Shown: in pieces, positions 1 to 7,035 of the stretch
Layout: the number at the start of each line of letters is the position of its first letter
How positions within the stretch are numbered: the stretch's first letter is position 1
Assembly (NCBI GenBank): GCA_902494515.1
Contig: CABUTS010000062.1
Coordinates: 1 to 17,154 of the forward strand
From: an uncultured Muribaculaceae bacterium
Lineage (GTDB): Bacteria; Bacteroidota; Bacteroidia; Bacteroidales; Muribaculaceae
DNA length: 17,154 bases
Reading direction: 5' to 3'
Position numbers and translations under genes: made by a program
Notes under the pieces: generated by a model
The model's database searches: none
The model's input: the letters and a program-made list of their open reading frames with translations, nothing else
What the model was told of the DNA's origin: nothing

Positions 1-923
1 AGGAGGGTGATGGCGGCGCGGGCGGCGGCGGCGCGGGTGCGCTGGATGCCGATGGTTTCGATGGGGTCGGTGGTGTCGCGCAGTCCGGCGGTGTCGATGA
101 AGCGGAAGAGGTAGTCGCCGATTTCAAGGGTGTCTTCGATGGTGTCGCGGGTGGTGCCGTGGATGTCGCTGACTATGGCGCGTTCTTCGCCGAGGAGGCG
201 GTTGAGGAGCGATGATTTTCCGGCGTTTGTCGGGCCGATGATGGCTACGGGGATGCCTTCTTTTATGGCGTTTCCGGCGCGGAAGGAGTGGCTCAGGCGG
301 GTGAGTTCGGTGTGGAGTTCTGTGGCGATGTCGATGAGTTTGGTGCGCGAGGCGAATTCGACTTCTTCTTCGGAGAAGTCGAGTTCGAGTTCGAGGAGCG
401 ACGCGAGTTCGAGGAGTTTGGCGCGGAGTTCTTCGAGGCGGTGCGAGAAGTTTCCTTTCATCTGGCTGGCGGCCAGGCGGTGGGCGGCACGGGAGTTCGA
501 GGCGATGACGTCGGCGACGGCTTCGGCCTGGGCGAGGTCCATGCGGCCGTTGGCGAAGGCACGGCGCGTGAATTCGCCGGGTTCGGCGAGTCGGCAGCCG
601 TTGTCGCAGAGGAGCTGCAGCAGTCGACGCTGCACGTAGCGCGAGCCGTGGACGGCGAATTCCACGGTGTCTTCGCCGGTGAAGGATGCCGGGGCGCGGA
701 AGATTGTCGCGACGGCCTGATCGAGGAGCTCGCAGTCGTGTCCCGGGTCAACGATGTTGCCCAGATGCACGGTGCGTGGGGCCTGGTCGGCGAGCTTTTT
801 GCCGCGCCAGAGGCTGTCGGCAGCTTCGATGGCCCGGGGACCGGAGATGCGGATTACAGCGATGCCGCCGACGCCGGGAGCGGTGGCTACGGCGCAGATT
901 GTATCATTCTCGAACGTTTTCAT
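1..923 (-). CDS. mnmE: MnmE, tRNA uridine-5-carboxymethylaminomethyl synthesis GTPase (partial, C-terminus off window)
   Basis: With MnmG, MnmE installs the carboxymethylaminomethyl group on wobble U34 of certain tRNAs in the cytosol. The visible 307 residues begin MKTFENDTICAVATAPGVGG, the usual start of the TrmE N-terminal domain (about 1-120), followed by the helical region and the inserted G domain. The P-loop is GPTNAGKSS (about 230-238), the switch region is GTTRDTIE (about 256-263), and the G3 motif is DTAGLRDT (about 277-284). The family is usually about 455 residues, so the G4/G5 motifs and the C-terminal cysteine motif lie beyond position 1. The reading frame is open to the edge. 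The start at 923 is fixed by the conserved N-terminus. A TAATTTTG box sits only 5 bp upstream, so the mRNA may have almost no leader. It is divergent from the MATE gene. Confidence 0.97.
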   Translation of the reverse strand, partial: MKTFENDTICAVATAPGVGGIAVIRISGPRAIEAADSLWRGKKLADQAPRTVHLGNIVDPGHDCELLDQAVATIFRAPASFTGEDTVEFAVHGSRYVQRRLLQLLCDNGCRLAEPGEFTRRAFANGRMDLAQAEAVADVIASNSRAAHRLAASQMKGNFSHRLEELRAKLLELASLLELELDFSEEEVEFASRTKLIDIATELHTELTRLSHSFRAGNAIKEGIPVAIIGPTNAGKSSLLNRLLGEERAIVSDIHGTTRDTIEDTLEIGDYLFRFIDTAGLRDTTDPIETIGIQRTRAAAARAAITL

Positions 924-928
924 GTGTG

Positions 929-936
929 CAAAATTA
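929..936 (-). promoter_or_regulatory. -7 box of the mnmE promoter (TAATTTTG)
   Basis: The minus strand reads TAATTTTG, an exact fit to the Bacteroidetes -7 consensus TAnnTTTG. It ends 5 bp before the mnmE ATG. No clear TTTG -33 element is visible about 20 bp further upstream. If transcription starts a few bases after the box, as is usual, the message would be leaderless or nearly so. Confidence 0.7.
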
Positions 937-948
937 CGAAAAAATGTG

Positions 949-956
949 TAACTTTG
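949..956 (+). promoter_or_regulatory. -7 box of the MATE gene promoter (TAACTTTG)
   Basis: TAACTTTG matches TAnnTTTG exactly and lies 8 bp before the chosen MATE start at 965. It is the mirror image of the mnmE box at 929-936, so two promoters diverge within about 30 bp. No good -33 TTTG element is seen. Confidence 0.7.
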
Positions 957-964
957 CACACGAA

Positions 965-2386
965 ATGCAAAACAATTCTGATTCAACAATAAATAGCGCA
1001 GAGAGTGCGGCAGGTGCTCAGAGCAATGCCGACGATGTGCGCAAGCTGCGGGAGCTGTCCGAGATGTCGGTGGGGCGGCTCCTGTGGAAATACTCCCTGC
1101 CGTCGGTTGTCGGGATGATGGTGATGCAGCTTTACAACGTCATCGACCGCGTTGTCATCGGGCAGGTTGTCGGCGCAAAAGCTATTGCCGGACTGGCAAT
1201 TACGTTTCCGGTGATGAACATCGCCACGGCGCTGGGCGTGCTGATCGGCGCCGGCGCCACGGCCCGCATTTCTTTGTTCCTCGGTGCCGGCAACTTCGAC
1301 GGCGCGCGCAAGGTGCTGGGTAATTCGCTGACCCTGACGCTTACCATCGGTTTCATATATTTAGGACTGTTCGCAGTGTTCATGGATACCGTGCTGCGGT
1401 GGTTCGGCGCCGACGCCGACACGTTGCCGTATGCCCGCGATTTCATGATGTATATCCTTCCGGGTCTGCTGATGACGAACCTGACCTTCTCGTTCAACAA
1501 CATGATGCGCGCCACGGGGTATCCGACGCGCGCAATGCTGACGATGTTCGTGGGTTTCGGGCTGAATATCATTCTGGCGCCGCTGTTTGTTTATATTCTT
1601 GACCTCGGAATCAAGGGCGCGGCGATTGCTACGGACATTTCGATGACCGTGTCGATGATTTTCGTGATGAGCCATTTCTGCCGGAAGGTCAACGGGCCTG
1701 TGATTTTCACCCCCGGCACCTACGGGCTTTCGTGGCCGCTGGTCTGGGGGATGGTCGGCATTGGCGCGGCGCCGTCGATTGTGAATATCGCTTCCTGCCT
1801 TATCAACATCTTCATTAACAATGCATTGAAGGACTACGGCGGCTATGAAGCCATCGCCGCTTCGGGAATTTTTGTCACGTATACCTCGGTGCTGATCAGT
1901 ATTGTGCTGGGAATATGCCAGGGTATGCAGCCCATCGCGGGCTACAACTATGGCCACGGCCAGCCGCGACGCGTGGTGCGGGTGTTTGTTCTGGCCTCGC
2001 TTGCGGCTACGGGGATTACGACGCTCGGCTGGCTGGGAGCTATGACATTCCCGGAGCAGATTTCACGGGCATTCGTCAGCGACGATGCACTGGCTCAGTT
2101 CACCGGGCATGCTCTTTCTACGGCGATGATTTTCTTCTGGGTTGTCGGATTTCAGGTGATTTCAACGACCTATTTCCAGTCGATCGGCAACATTCCGATG
2201 TCGATATTCCTGAGTCTGGTGCGCCAGGTGATTTATTTCCTGCCGCTGCTGCTACTTATGCCGAGATGGTTCGGACTCGATGGAATTTGGTATGCATTCC
2301 CGACCGCGGATGTGTTCTCTACGCTGACCACGATAGCCCTGGTCTGGGTTTCAATCCGGAAGATTACCGCCCGGTGTAGAAGTTGA
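965..2386 (+). CDS. MATE family efflux transporter
   Basis: This is a predicted inner-membrane exporter of the multidrug and toxin extrusion family, which uses Na+ or H+ gradients to expel small cationic compounds. From the chosen start it has 473 residues, typical for the family, with about 12 hydrophobic segments arranged as two MatE halves (about 41-200 and 260-420). The first half opens with SVGRLLWKYSLPSVVGMMVM, followed by LYNVIDRVVIGQ, the classic Bacteroidetes MATE N-terminus. Start 965 keeps the conserved KLRELSEM stretch. The open frame extends upstream to 686, but that part overlaps mnmE and the promoter and is excluded. ATG 1064 is an alternative start and would give a leader of about 100 nt. 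The natural substrate cannot be read from the sequence. The 3' end overlaps the convergent M64 gene by 23 bp. Confidence 0.94.
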   Translation: MQNNSDSTINSAESAAGAQSNADDVRKLRELSEMSVGRLLWKYSLPSVVGMMVMQLYNVIDRVVIGQVVGAKAIAGLAITFPVMNIATALGVLIGAGATARISLFLGAGNFDGARKVLGNSLTLTLTIGFIYLGLFAVFMDTVLRWFGADADTLPYARDFMMYILPGLLMTNLTFSFNNMMRATGYPTRAMLTMFVGFGLNIILAPLFVYILDLGIKGAAIATDISMTVSMIFVMSHFCRKVNGPVIFTPGTYGLSWPLVWGMVGIGAAPSIVNIASCLINIFINNALKDYGGYEAIAASGIFVTYTSVLISIVLGICQGMQPIAGYNYGHGQPRRVVRVFVLASLAATGITTLGWLGAMTFPEQISRAFVSDDALAQFTGHALSTAMIFFWVVGFQVISTTYFQSIGNIPMSIFLSLVRQVIYFLPLLLLMPRWFGLDGIWYAFPTADVFSTLTTIALVWVSIRKITARCRS

Positions 2387-3665
2387 TGAGGGCCTCGAGG
2401 GCGCGCTGGCAGGCCGGACAGAAGCCGGGCCAGGTGTTATCGCGCATGCGGCAGCGGTCAGCCGGGCGGTAAACCCCTTTGAAGGAGTATCCGCCACCCT
2501 CATAAACGCCTACGGGGTAGCGTTCTGCCTGGTCAACCGGGGTCGGAACCGGGGTGCCGGGCTCGAGCAGCGGCTCCCACTTCGAGGCGAAGTCGGTGAG
2601 CGTGGTGATGTTCGGTTCCCATGGCTCAATGTCGAGAGGGTAGATGTCCGACATTACGTCGTTTTCATAGAAATATTCGTCGGCGAGACCGCCGAAACTG
2701 TGGCCGAATTCATGCACCACCACCGGACGGAAGTTGTCGTTCTTAGAGGTCGTCAGGGTGTAGCTGTTGTAGATTCCCCCGCCGCCGTAAACCGGGCTGT
2801 TGGCCAGGATGATGATGTGCTCGAAGGGCTGGCCGTCGAGACTGTCGTATATGTCCCGGACATTCGGGGTTGTCAGGTATCGCGCCGAGTAGAAGGTGTC
2901 GTAATGCGAGCCGAAGGCGGTGTTGCGCCAGTCTTGGTCGCGTGGAACGCTCATGCCGCTCTCCTCCGAGGGGGTCCATAAGGCCATGAAATTGAAATCC
3001 TTGCGGTGCGAGGCGAAGGGCTCGTGGGAGAAAATGGCATCCACAGCTTCAGCGGCATCCGTGAAGAATGAATCGCGCTCGGCTTCGGTGTAACCTTCGG
3101 CGAGAATCACTACGTCGATGGCTTTCTTCGGGGAGCCTCCCGTGTGAATCTTGCTGTACTTGGCTGTTTTTGAGGGTTTAGGGACGCTGACCAGAATGTC
3201 GGCGGGGGAGTAGATATGGGTGTTCGAGGCCACGGTCCGGTGGCGGCTGTCGAGAAGCTCCACGGTGATCTTCGCGGCGCGCTTGGGGAGCGGCAGCAGG
3301 AAGGAATTCTCGTAGGAACGAGAGATCTGCTCGGCCTCCGGCGTGTCGCGCCATTCCTGGAACAGGGTGGAGAAGGAGTGGCGGTAGATAGTGTCGTTCG
3401 TTAGGGAATCGGTAACGGTGACGATGCCGTTACCCAGTAGTGGGAGCTTGGCGAGATTGTGGCGCCGGCCGTACCAGCCCGTGGTTTTGGACTGGCGGTT
3501 GAGGAATACGTGGCAATCCTTGGCGTTTCCCGCCAGAGTCATGTCGATGCGCAGGGTCGAGTCGGCGAAAACTTTGTCGAACTCAACCTCTTTGGCCTGG
3601 GTGGCAAGCCAGGAAAAGAGCGCTGCCCCGCAGAGCAATATCTTGGAAAACAGATTCTTGGTCAT
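2364..3665 (-). CDS. Secreted M64-family zinc metallopeptidase (IgA peptidase M64-like)
   Basis: This 433-residue protein has an N-terminal signal peptide (hydrophobic LLCGAALFSWLATQA, residues about 10-24). The cysteine there does not sit in a proper lipobox, so release by signal peptidase I is more likely than lipidation. An N-terminal beta domain (about 25-160) precedes a catalytic domain. The zinc motif HEFGHSFGGLADEY (318-331) gives ligands His318 and His322, catalytic Glu319, and the family's DEY signature. The conserved CRMRDN (405-410) and CPAC (416-419) near the C-terminus also fit M64. Family members in gut Bacteroides are secreted; the name comes from a clostridial IgA protease, and IgA cleavage here is not implied. 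It starts 6 bp after the M18 stop codon, so it is probably co-transcribed as the last gene of the minus-strand run. Confidence 0.93.
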   Translation of the reverse strand: MTKNLFSKILLCGAALFSWLATQAKEVEFDKVFADSTLRIDMTLAGNAKDCHVFLNRQSKTTGWYGRRHNLAKLPLLGNGIVTVTDSLTNDTIYRHSFSTLFQEWRDTPEAEQISRSYENSFLLPLPKRAAKITVELLDSRHRTVASNTHIYSPADILVSVPKPSKTAKYSKIHTGGSPKKAIDVVILAEGYTEAERDSFFTDAAEAVDAIFSHEPFASHRKDFNFMALWTPSEESGMSVPRDQDWRNTAFGSHYDTFYSARYLTTPNVRDIYDSLDGQPFEHIIILANSPVYGGGGIYNSYTLTTSKNDNFRPVVVHEFGHSFGGLADEYFYENDVMSDIYPLDIEPWEPNITTLTDFASKWEPLLEPGTPVPTPVDQAERYPVGVYEGGGYSFKGVYRPADRCRMRDNTWPGFCPACQRALEALINFYTGR

Positions 3666-3671
3666 TGCATA

Positions 3672-4958
3672 TCAGAGGGTGAACAGGCGGGTGAAGGCGG
3701 CGATGGTCGAGATGTGGTCGGCCACGGCGGCGGTTTCGCGGCAGGAGTGCATGGCCCACTGCGGCGCACCCATGTCGACCCCTTCGAGCTCGATCTGCGA
3801 GGTCAGGATGTTGCCGAGGGTTGAGCCGCCGGGGGTGTCGCTGTGGTTTACGAACACCTGACAGGGTACGCCTGCGTCTTTGCAGAGCTGGCGGAATATG
3901 GCGGCCGAATGGGCATCGGTCATATACTTGCAATTGGCATTGATTTTCACCACGGGGCCGTCGCCCGGTATGGGGTGATTGGTGGGATCCTGCTTCGAGG
4001 GGTAATTGGGGTGGAGGGCATGGCCGTTGTCGGCCGAAATCATGAACGACCGGGCCACGCCGCGGAAGAAGTTTTCCTGGCTGCTGGCCACGCGCTCGAG
4101 GATGTTGCGCAGAATCGGCGAGGCTGCCCCCTGCTTGGTGCCGCTGCCGGTTTCCTCGTTGTCGAAAATCGCCACGACGCGGGTCTCCGGAGTCAGGGGC
4201 GCCTTCTCGCAGGCATCGCAGATGGCTGTGACGGCGGCGTGAGCCATTTCCAGGTCGTCGATGCGACCCGAAGAGATGAATTCGTCGTTGAGGCCGAAGG
4301 TGCAGGCCGGGGTGGTGACGTAGAGGGTCAGGTCGAAATCGAGGATATCGTCAACGGCTACGCCCAACTCCTTGGCAACCATGCGGTTGAGCAAGCCTTT
4401 CCCCTCCTCCTTGCTGCTGACGCGGCCGAGCACGGGGAGCATATCGCGCTGTTTCGACAGCGGATTGCCGTCGTTGACCGCGCGGTTATAATGGATGGCG
4501 AGATGCGGGATGGTGAGCAGCGGACGGCGGAAATTCACAAGCCGTACCTCGGGGTGCAGGGCGTCCTTGCCCCTGAGAATCACGCGCCCGGAAATCGACA
4601 GCGGACGGTCGAACCAGGTGTAGAGAATCGGACCTCCGTAAACCTCGGTGTTGAGCGTCACCACGCCCCCCTCATTTACGATTTCGGCGTTCGGCTTGAT
4701 GCGGAACCCCGGGGAATCGGAGTGCGCCGAGATTATGCGGAAACCCGCGGCGGGATCCGCGCCGACAATGAATGCGAACACCGCCGAGTCGTTCTTGACC
4801 ACGAAGCGGCGGTCGCCGGCCTTCAGCTCCCAGCGGTCCGCCGGGTTGAGTTGCGAGAAACCGGCTTCAGTGAGCTTATCTGTTATATTCTTGGCTGCTA
4901 AGAAATTGCAAGGGCTTTCATTGAGAAACCGCAGCAAATCTTCAGTAATCTTTTCCAT
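3672..4958 (-). CDS. M18 family aminopeptidase (aspartyl aminopeptidase type)
   Basis: This 428-residue cytosolic dinuclear zinc exopeptidase removes N-terminal residues, often acidic ones, from peptides. The length is normal for bacterial M18 proteins and there is no signal peptide. Metal-site motifs are in order: SAHSDSPG (His79), RIDDLEM (Asp234/235), DNEETGSGTKQGA (Glu268/269), ADNGHALHPNY (Asp310) and MHSCRE (His404). The HPNYPSKQDPTNHP and NHSDTPGGSTLG segments are also characteristic. It lies between the WG-repeat kinase (39-bp gap) and the M64 gene (6-bp gap) on the same strand. I see no TAnnTTTG box in the 39-bp gap, so it probably shares the upstream transcript. Physiological substrate preference is unknown. 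Confidence 0.96.
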   Translation of the reverse strand: MEKITEDLLRFLNESPCNFLAAKNITDKLTEAGFSQLNPADRWELKAGDRRFVVKNDSAVFAFIVGADPAAGFRIISAHSDSPGFRIKPNAEIVNEGGVVTLNTEVYGGPILYTWFDRPLSISGRVILRGKDALHPEVRLVNFRRPLLTIPHLAIHYNRAVNDGNPLSKQRDMLPVLGRVSSKEEGKGLLNRMVAKELGVAVDDILDFDLTLYVTTPACTFGLNDEFISSGRIDDLEMAHAAVTAICDACEKAPLTPETRVVAIFDNEETGSGTKQGAASPILRNILERVASSQENFFRGVARSFMISADNGHALHPNYPSKQDPTNHPIPGDGPVVKINANCKYMTDAHSAAIFRQLCKDAGVPCQVFVNHSDTPGGSTLGNILTSQIELEGVDMGAPQWAMHSCRETAAVADHISTIAAFTRLFTL

Positions 4959-4997
4959 ATTAATAAAGGTTTGATGTTGTCGTTGGTATCGTTGATA

Positions 4998-6968
4998 TTA
5001 GTGCGTAGGAACTTTTATCTCAATGATGAAGCGTTTATGGTTGAGCACTACTTCGGCTTTACCGTTTTTGACATCTTCGCAATAGTCATATTTCGGTTCG
5101 ATAACAAAACTTCCTGATTTGTCGATGTATCCATATTTTTCACCCACGCTCACAGCTGCTAAGCCCTCATGAAAAGAAGAAGCAAAATCGAAGTTCGGCT
5201 CAATGACATATTGACCGGTCTTGTCAATAAACCCATATTTGTATTCTTTGGCATTCCTCACCACAGCTAAGTCTTCTGAAAATGATTCAGCATCCCAGAA
5301 CTGGGGGTCGATGGTAAAACGGCCTGTTTTATCAATAAATCCCCATAGTCCATTGGACGGTAGTGAAACCGGAGCCAAACCGTTGTGAAATTCTCCGACT
5401 TCAGAGAACTTCGGTTGTATTACCCAGTTGCCTCTTTTATTGATAAATCCCCACCTGTAATTGTGCCATGCGACAGCAAGGCCTTCCGAGAAATCTCCGG
5501 TCTCGAAAAACTTTGGCTTAATGGCTAATTTGCCGGTATTATCGATAAAACCCCATACGGAGCTTCCAGGTAATTTAACGGCACACATTCCTTCTTTAAA
5601 ATAGCGTGTTGTCTCAAACTTAAGGGGTGAAATGACAACTCCGGTTGAGTCGATAAGACTCCAGGTTTTGCCTTTTTTTACAGAGGCAAAACCTTCGGAA
5701 AAGGGTGTCGTCATGTCGAATTGAGGTTCGATAACCCAATTGCCATTTTGATCTTGATATCCTCCTGCTACAGGGATGAAATCGGCTGAATTAGGTCGGG
5801 AAGATCCGCTGAAAAGAATCAGGCAAGTGAGTGCAAGACAAAATACAACGGCACTACCGGCGTAAATGAGAGGTTTACGGGAAGTCCTTACAGAGGTGGA
5901 TTTGGTGGGGTTGAATATGGTGGGATTGGTTGGCCTCGGGGGAATCGGAGGATTTGGCGTCCGGTTAATTGGAATGGTCGGATTCGGATCCGGATTTGGA
6001 GTAGTTTTAGGATTTGGACCTGGATTGGGTGGGGCAGGAGCAGGTGCCGGGCCGGGTGCATGACCTGTTAAGAGAGAGACCGGTCGCGCATCGGGGTCCG
6101 GGGAGAGGGCGCTCTGGAGGATGGCGGAGAAGGCCGGGGTGAGGTTGAGAGCTGCGATCTGGCCGGGGAGGTCCTTGCGGAATAGCTCGGTGGACTTAGC
6201 GGGGTCCTTGCCGGTTAGACAGAATAGGCACGTGGCCGCCAGAGCATAGATATCCGATGCCGGCGAGAAAGTGGTGATACCGCCATATTGCTCGATGGGG
6301 GAATAGCCGTCGGAACAGCCGAGGGTTTTCAGCGTGGAGGTCGGGCGTCCGCCTTCGTCGTAGTGTTTAGAGAGGCCGAAGTCGATTAGGACAGGACGCA
6401 GGAACTTTGTGCCTGATTCGTCCTCATCCTCGGTGAGCATAATGTTGTCTGGCTTGATGTCGAGATGGGTAACTCTCTGAGCATGAAGGAAATCAACAGC
6501 CTCCATAATCGGGCAGAGCAGATTGAAAAGGTCCGCCTGTGACTGCGGTCCGTTCTCCTCGATGTAGTTGCGGAGCGAGCGGCCGTTGAGATACTCCATC
6601 ACATAGTAAGCTGTGCCGTTTGCCTGAAACACCTCGTTGACCTTGACGATATTGGGATGGTTGGCGCCGACCTGCTGCAGGCGCTGGGCTTCGGCGATGA
6701 AATCCTTCATCGAGTCCTCGACAGTGGTTCTCACGGGGTCGGAATAGACCATCTGGGAGTTGTTGGCTCGACCGCACATGTCGCTGAGGAAGTGCTCCTT
6801 GATGGCGCAGGTTACAGTCTGACTGAAGTTGCCGAAGCGAATCTTAGTGTTGGCGAGGTAGGTGATGCCGAACCCGCCGGAACCGAGAATCTCGAGGATT
6901 CGGTAGGTTCCTGTGGGAGAGTTCAGTATAAAACCCTTGGGCAGCGCGTTGGGATTGTTTGCAGCCAT
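4998..6968 (-). CDS. Membrane-anchored Ser/Thr protein kinase with C-terminal WG repeats
   Basis: This 656-residue protein has four parts. (1) A Hanks-type kinase domain, about 20-295, has glycine loop GSGGFG (29-34), AIKEHF with Lys57, catalytic HLDIKPDN (168-175, Asp170), DFG (196-198) and GYSPIEQY in place of APE. The Arg of HRD is Leu, so it is a non-RD kinase. IKEHF resembles the 'IKEYFP' subgroup of bacterial kinases. (2) A proline/asparagine-rich linker lies at about 303-357. (3) One membrane segment lies at about 366-388. (4) About seven WG repeats of the form (W/Y)GFIDKTGxxVIxPxF run from about 403 to 630. Topology puts the kinase inside and the repeats outside the cytoplasm. It lies 67 bp behind the OstA-like gene and 39 bp ahead of M18. 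GC content drops sharply in the WG half. Targets and signal are unknown. Confidence 0.92.
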   Translation of the reverse strand: MAANNPNALPKGFILNSPTGTYRILEILGSGGFGITYLANTKIRFGNFSQTVTCAIKEHFLSDMCGRANNSQMVYSDPVRTTVEDSMKDFIAEAQRLQQVGANHPNIVKVNEVFQANGTAYYVMEYLNGRSLRNYIEENGPQSQADLFNLLCPIMEAVDFLHAQRVTHLDIKPDNIMLTEDEDESGTKFLRPVLIDFGLSKHYDEGGRPTSTLKTLGCSDGYSPIEQYGGITTFSPASDIYALAATCLFCLTGKDPAKSTELFRKDLPGQIAALNLTPAFSAILQSALSPDPDARPVSLLTGHAPGPAPAPAPPNPGPNPKTTPNPDPNPTIPINRTPNPPIPPRPTNPTIFNPTKSTSVRTSRKPLIYAGSAVVFCLALTCLILFSGSSRPNSADFIPVAGGYQDQNGNWVIEPQFDMTTPFSEGFASVKKGKTWSLIDSTGVVISPLKFETTRYFKEGMCAVKLPGSSVWGFIDNTGKLAIKPKFFETGDFSEGLAVAWHNYRWGFINKRGNWVIQPKFSEVGEFHNGLAPVSLPSNGLWGFIDKTGRFTIDPQFWDAESFSEDLAVVRNAKEYKYGFIDKTGQYVIEPNFDFASSFHEGLAAVSVGEKYGYIDKSGSFVIEPKYDYCEDVKNGKAEVVLNHKRFIIEIKVPTH

Positions 6969-7035
6969 GGTGATGGTGGAGAATTAAAGTGAAGCCGGAA
7001 AATCCGTAGCGGAAGGCGGGATATAAGCGGGGGGG

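Larger units (their letters stand above)
924..961. repeat. Inverted repeat spanning the divergent mnmE/MATE promoters
   Basis: GTGTGCAAAATTA at 924-936 and TAACTTTGCACAC at 949-961 are inverted copies matching at 12 of 13 positions, separated by 12 bp. Each arm contains one -7 box plus the following CACAC. It may simply be two similar promoters facing apart, or it may also be a binding site for a dimeric regulator. Confidence 0.75.

Noticed and set aside
686..964. N-terminal extension of the MATE frame
   Set aside because: It overlaps mnmE in antisense and crosses the promoter. The Arg/Gly-rich translation does not resemble a MATE N-terminus.
2686..2730. Claim that the M64 enzyme cleaves IgA
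   Set aside because: The zinc motif supports the peptidase family only. The substrate cannot be read from the sequence.
7029..7035. Run of seven G's just after the OstA-like stop codon, a possible phase-variable tract
   Set aside because: It is short and lies outside both coding regions and away from any visible promoter, so slippage would have no obvious effect.
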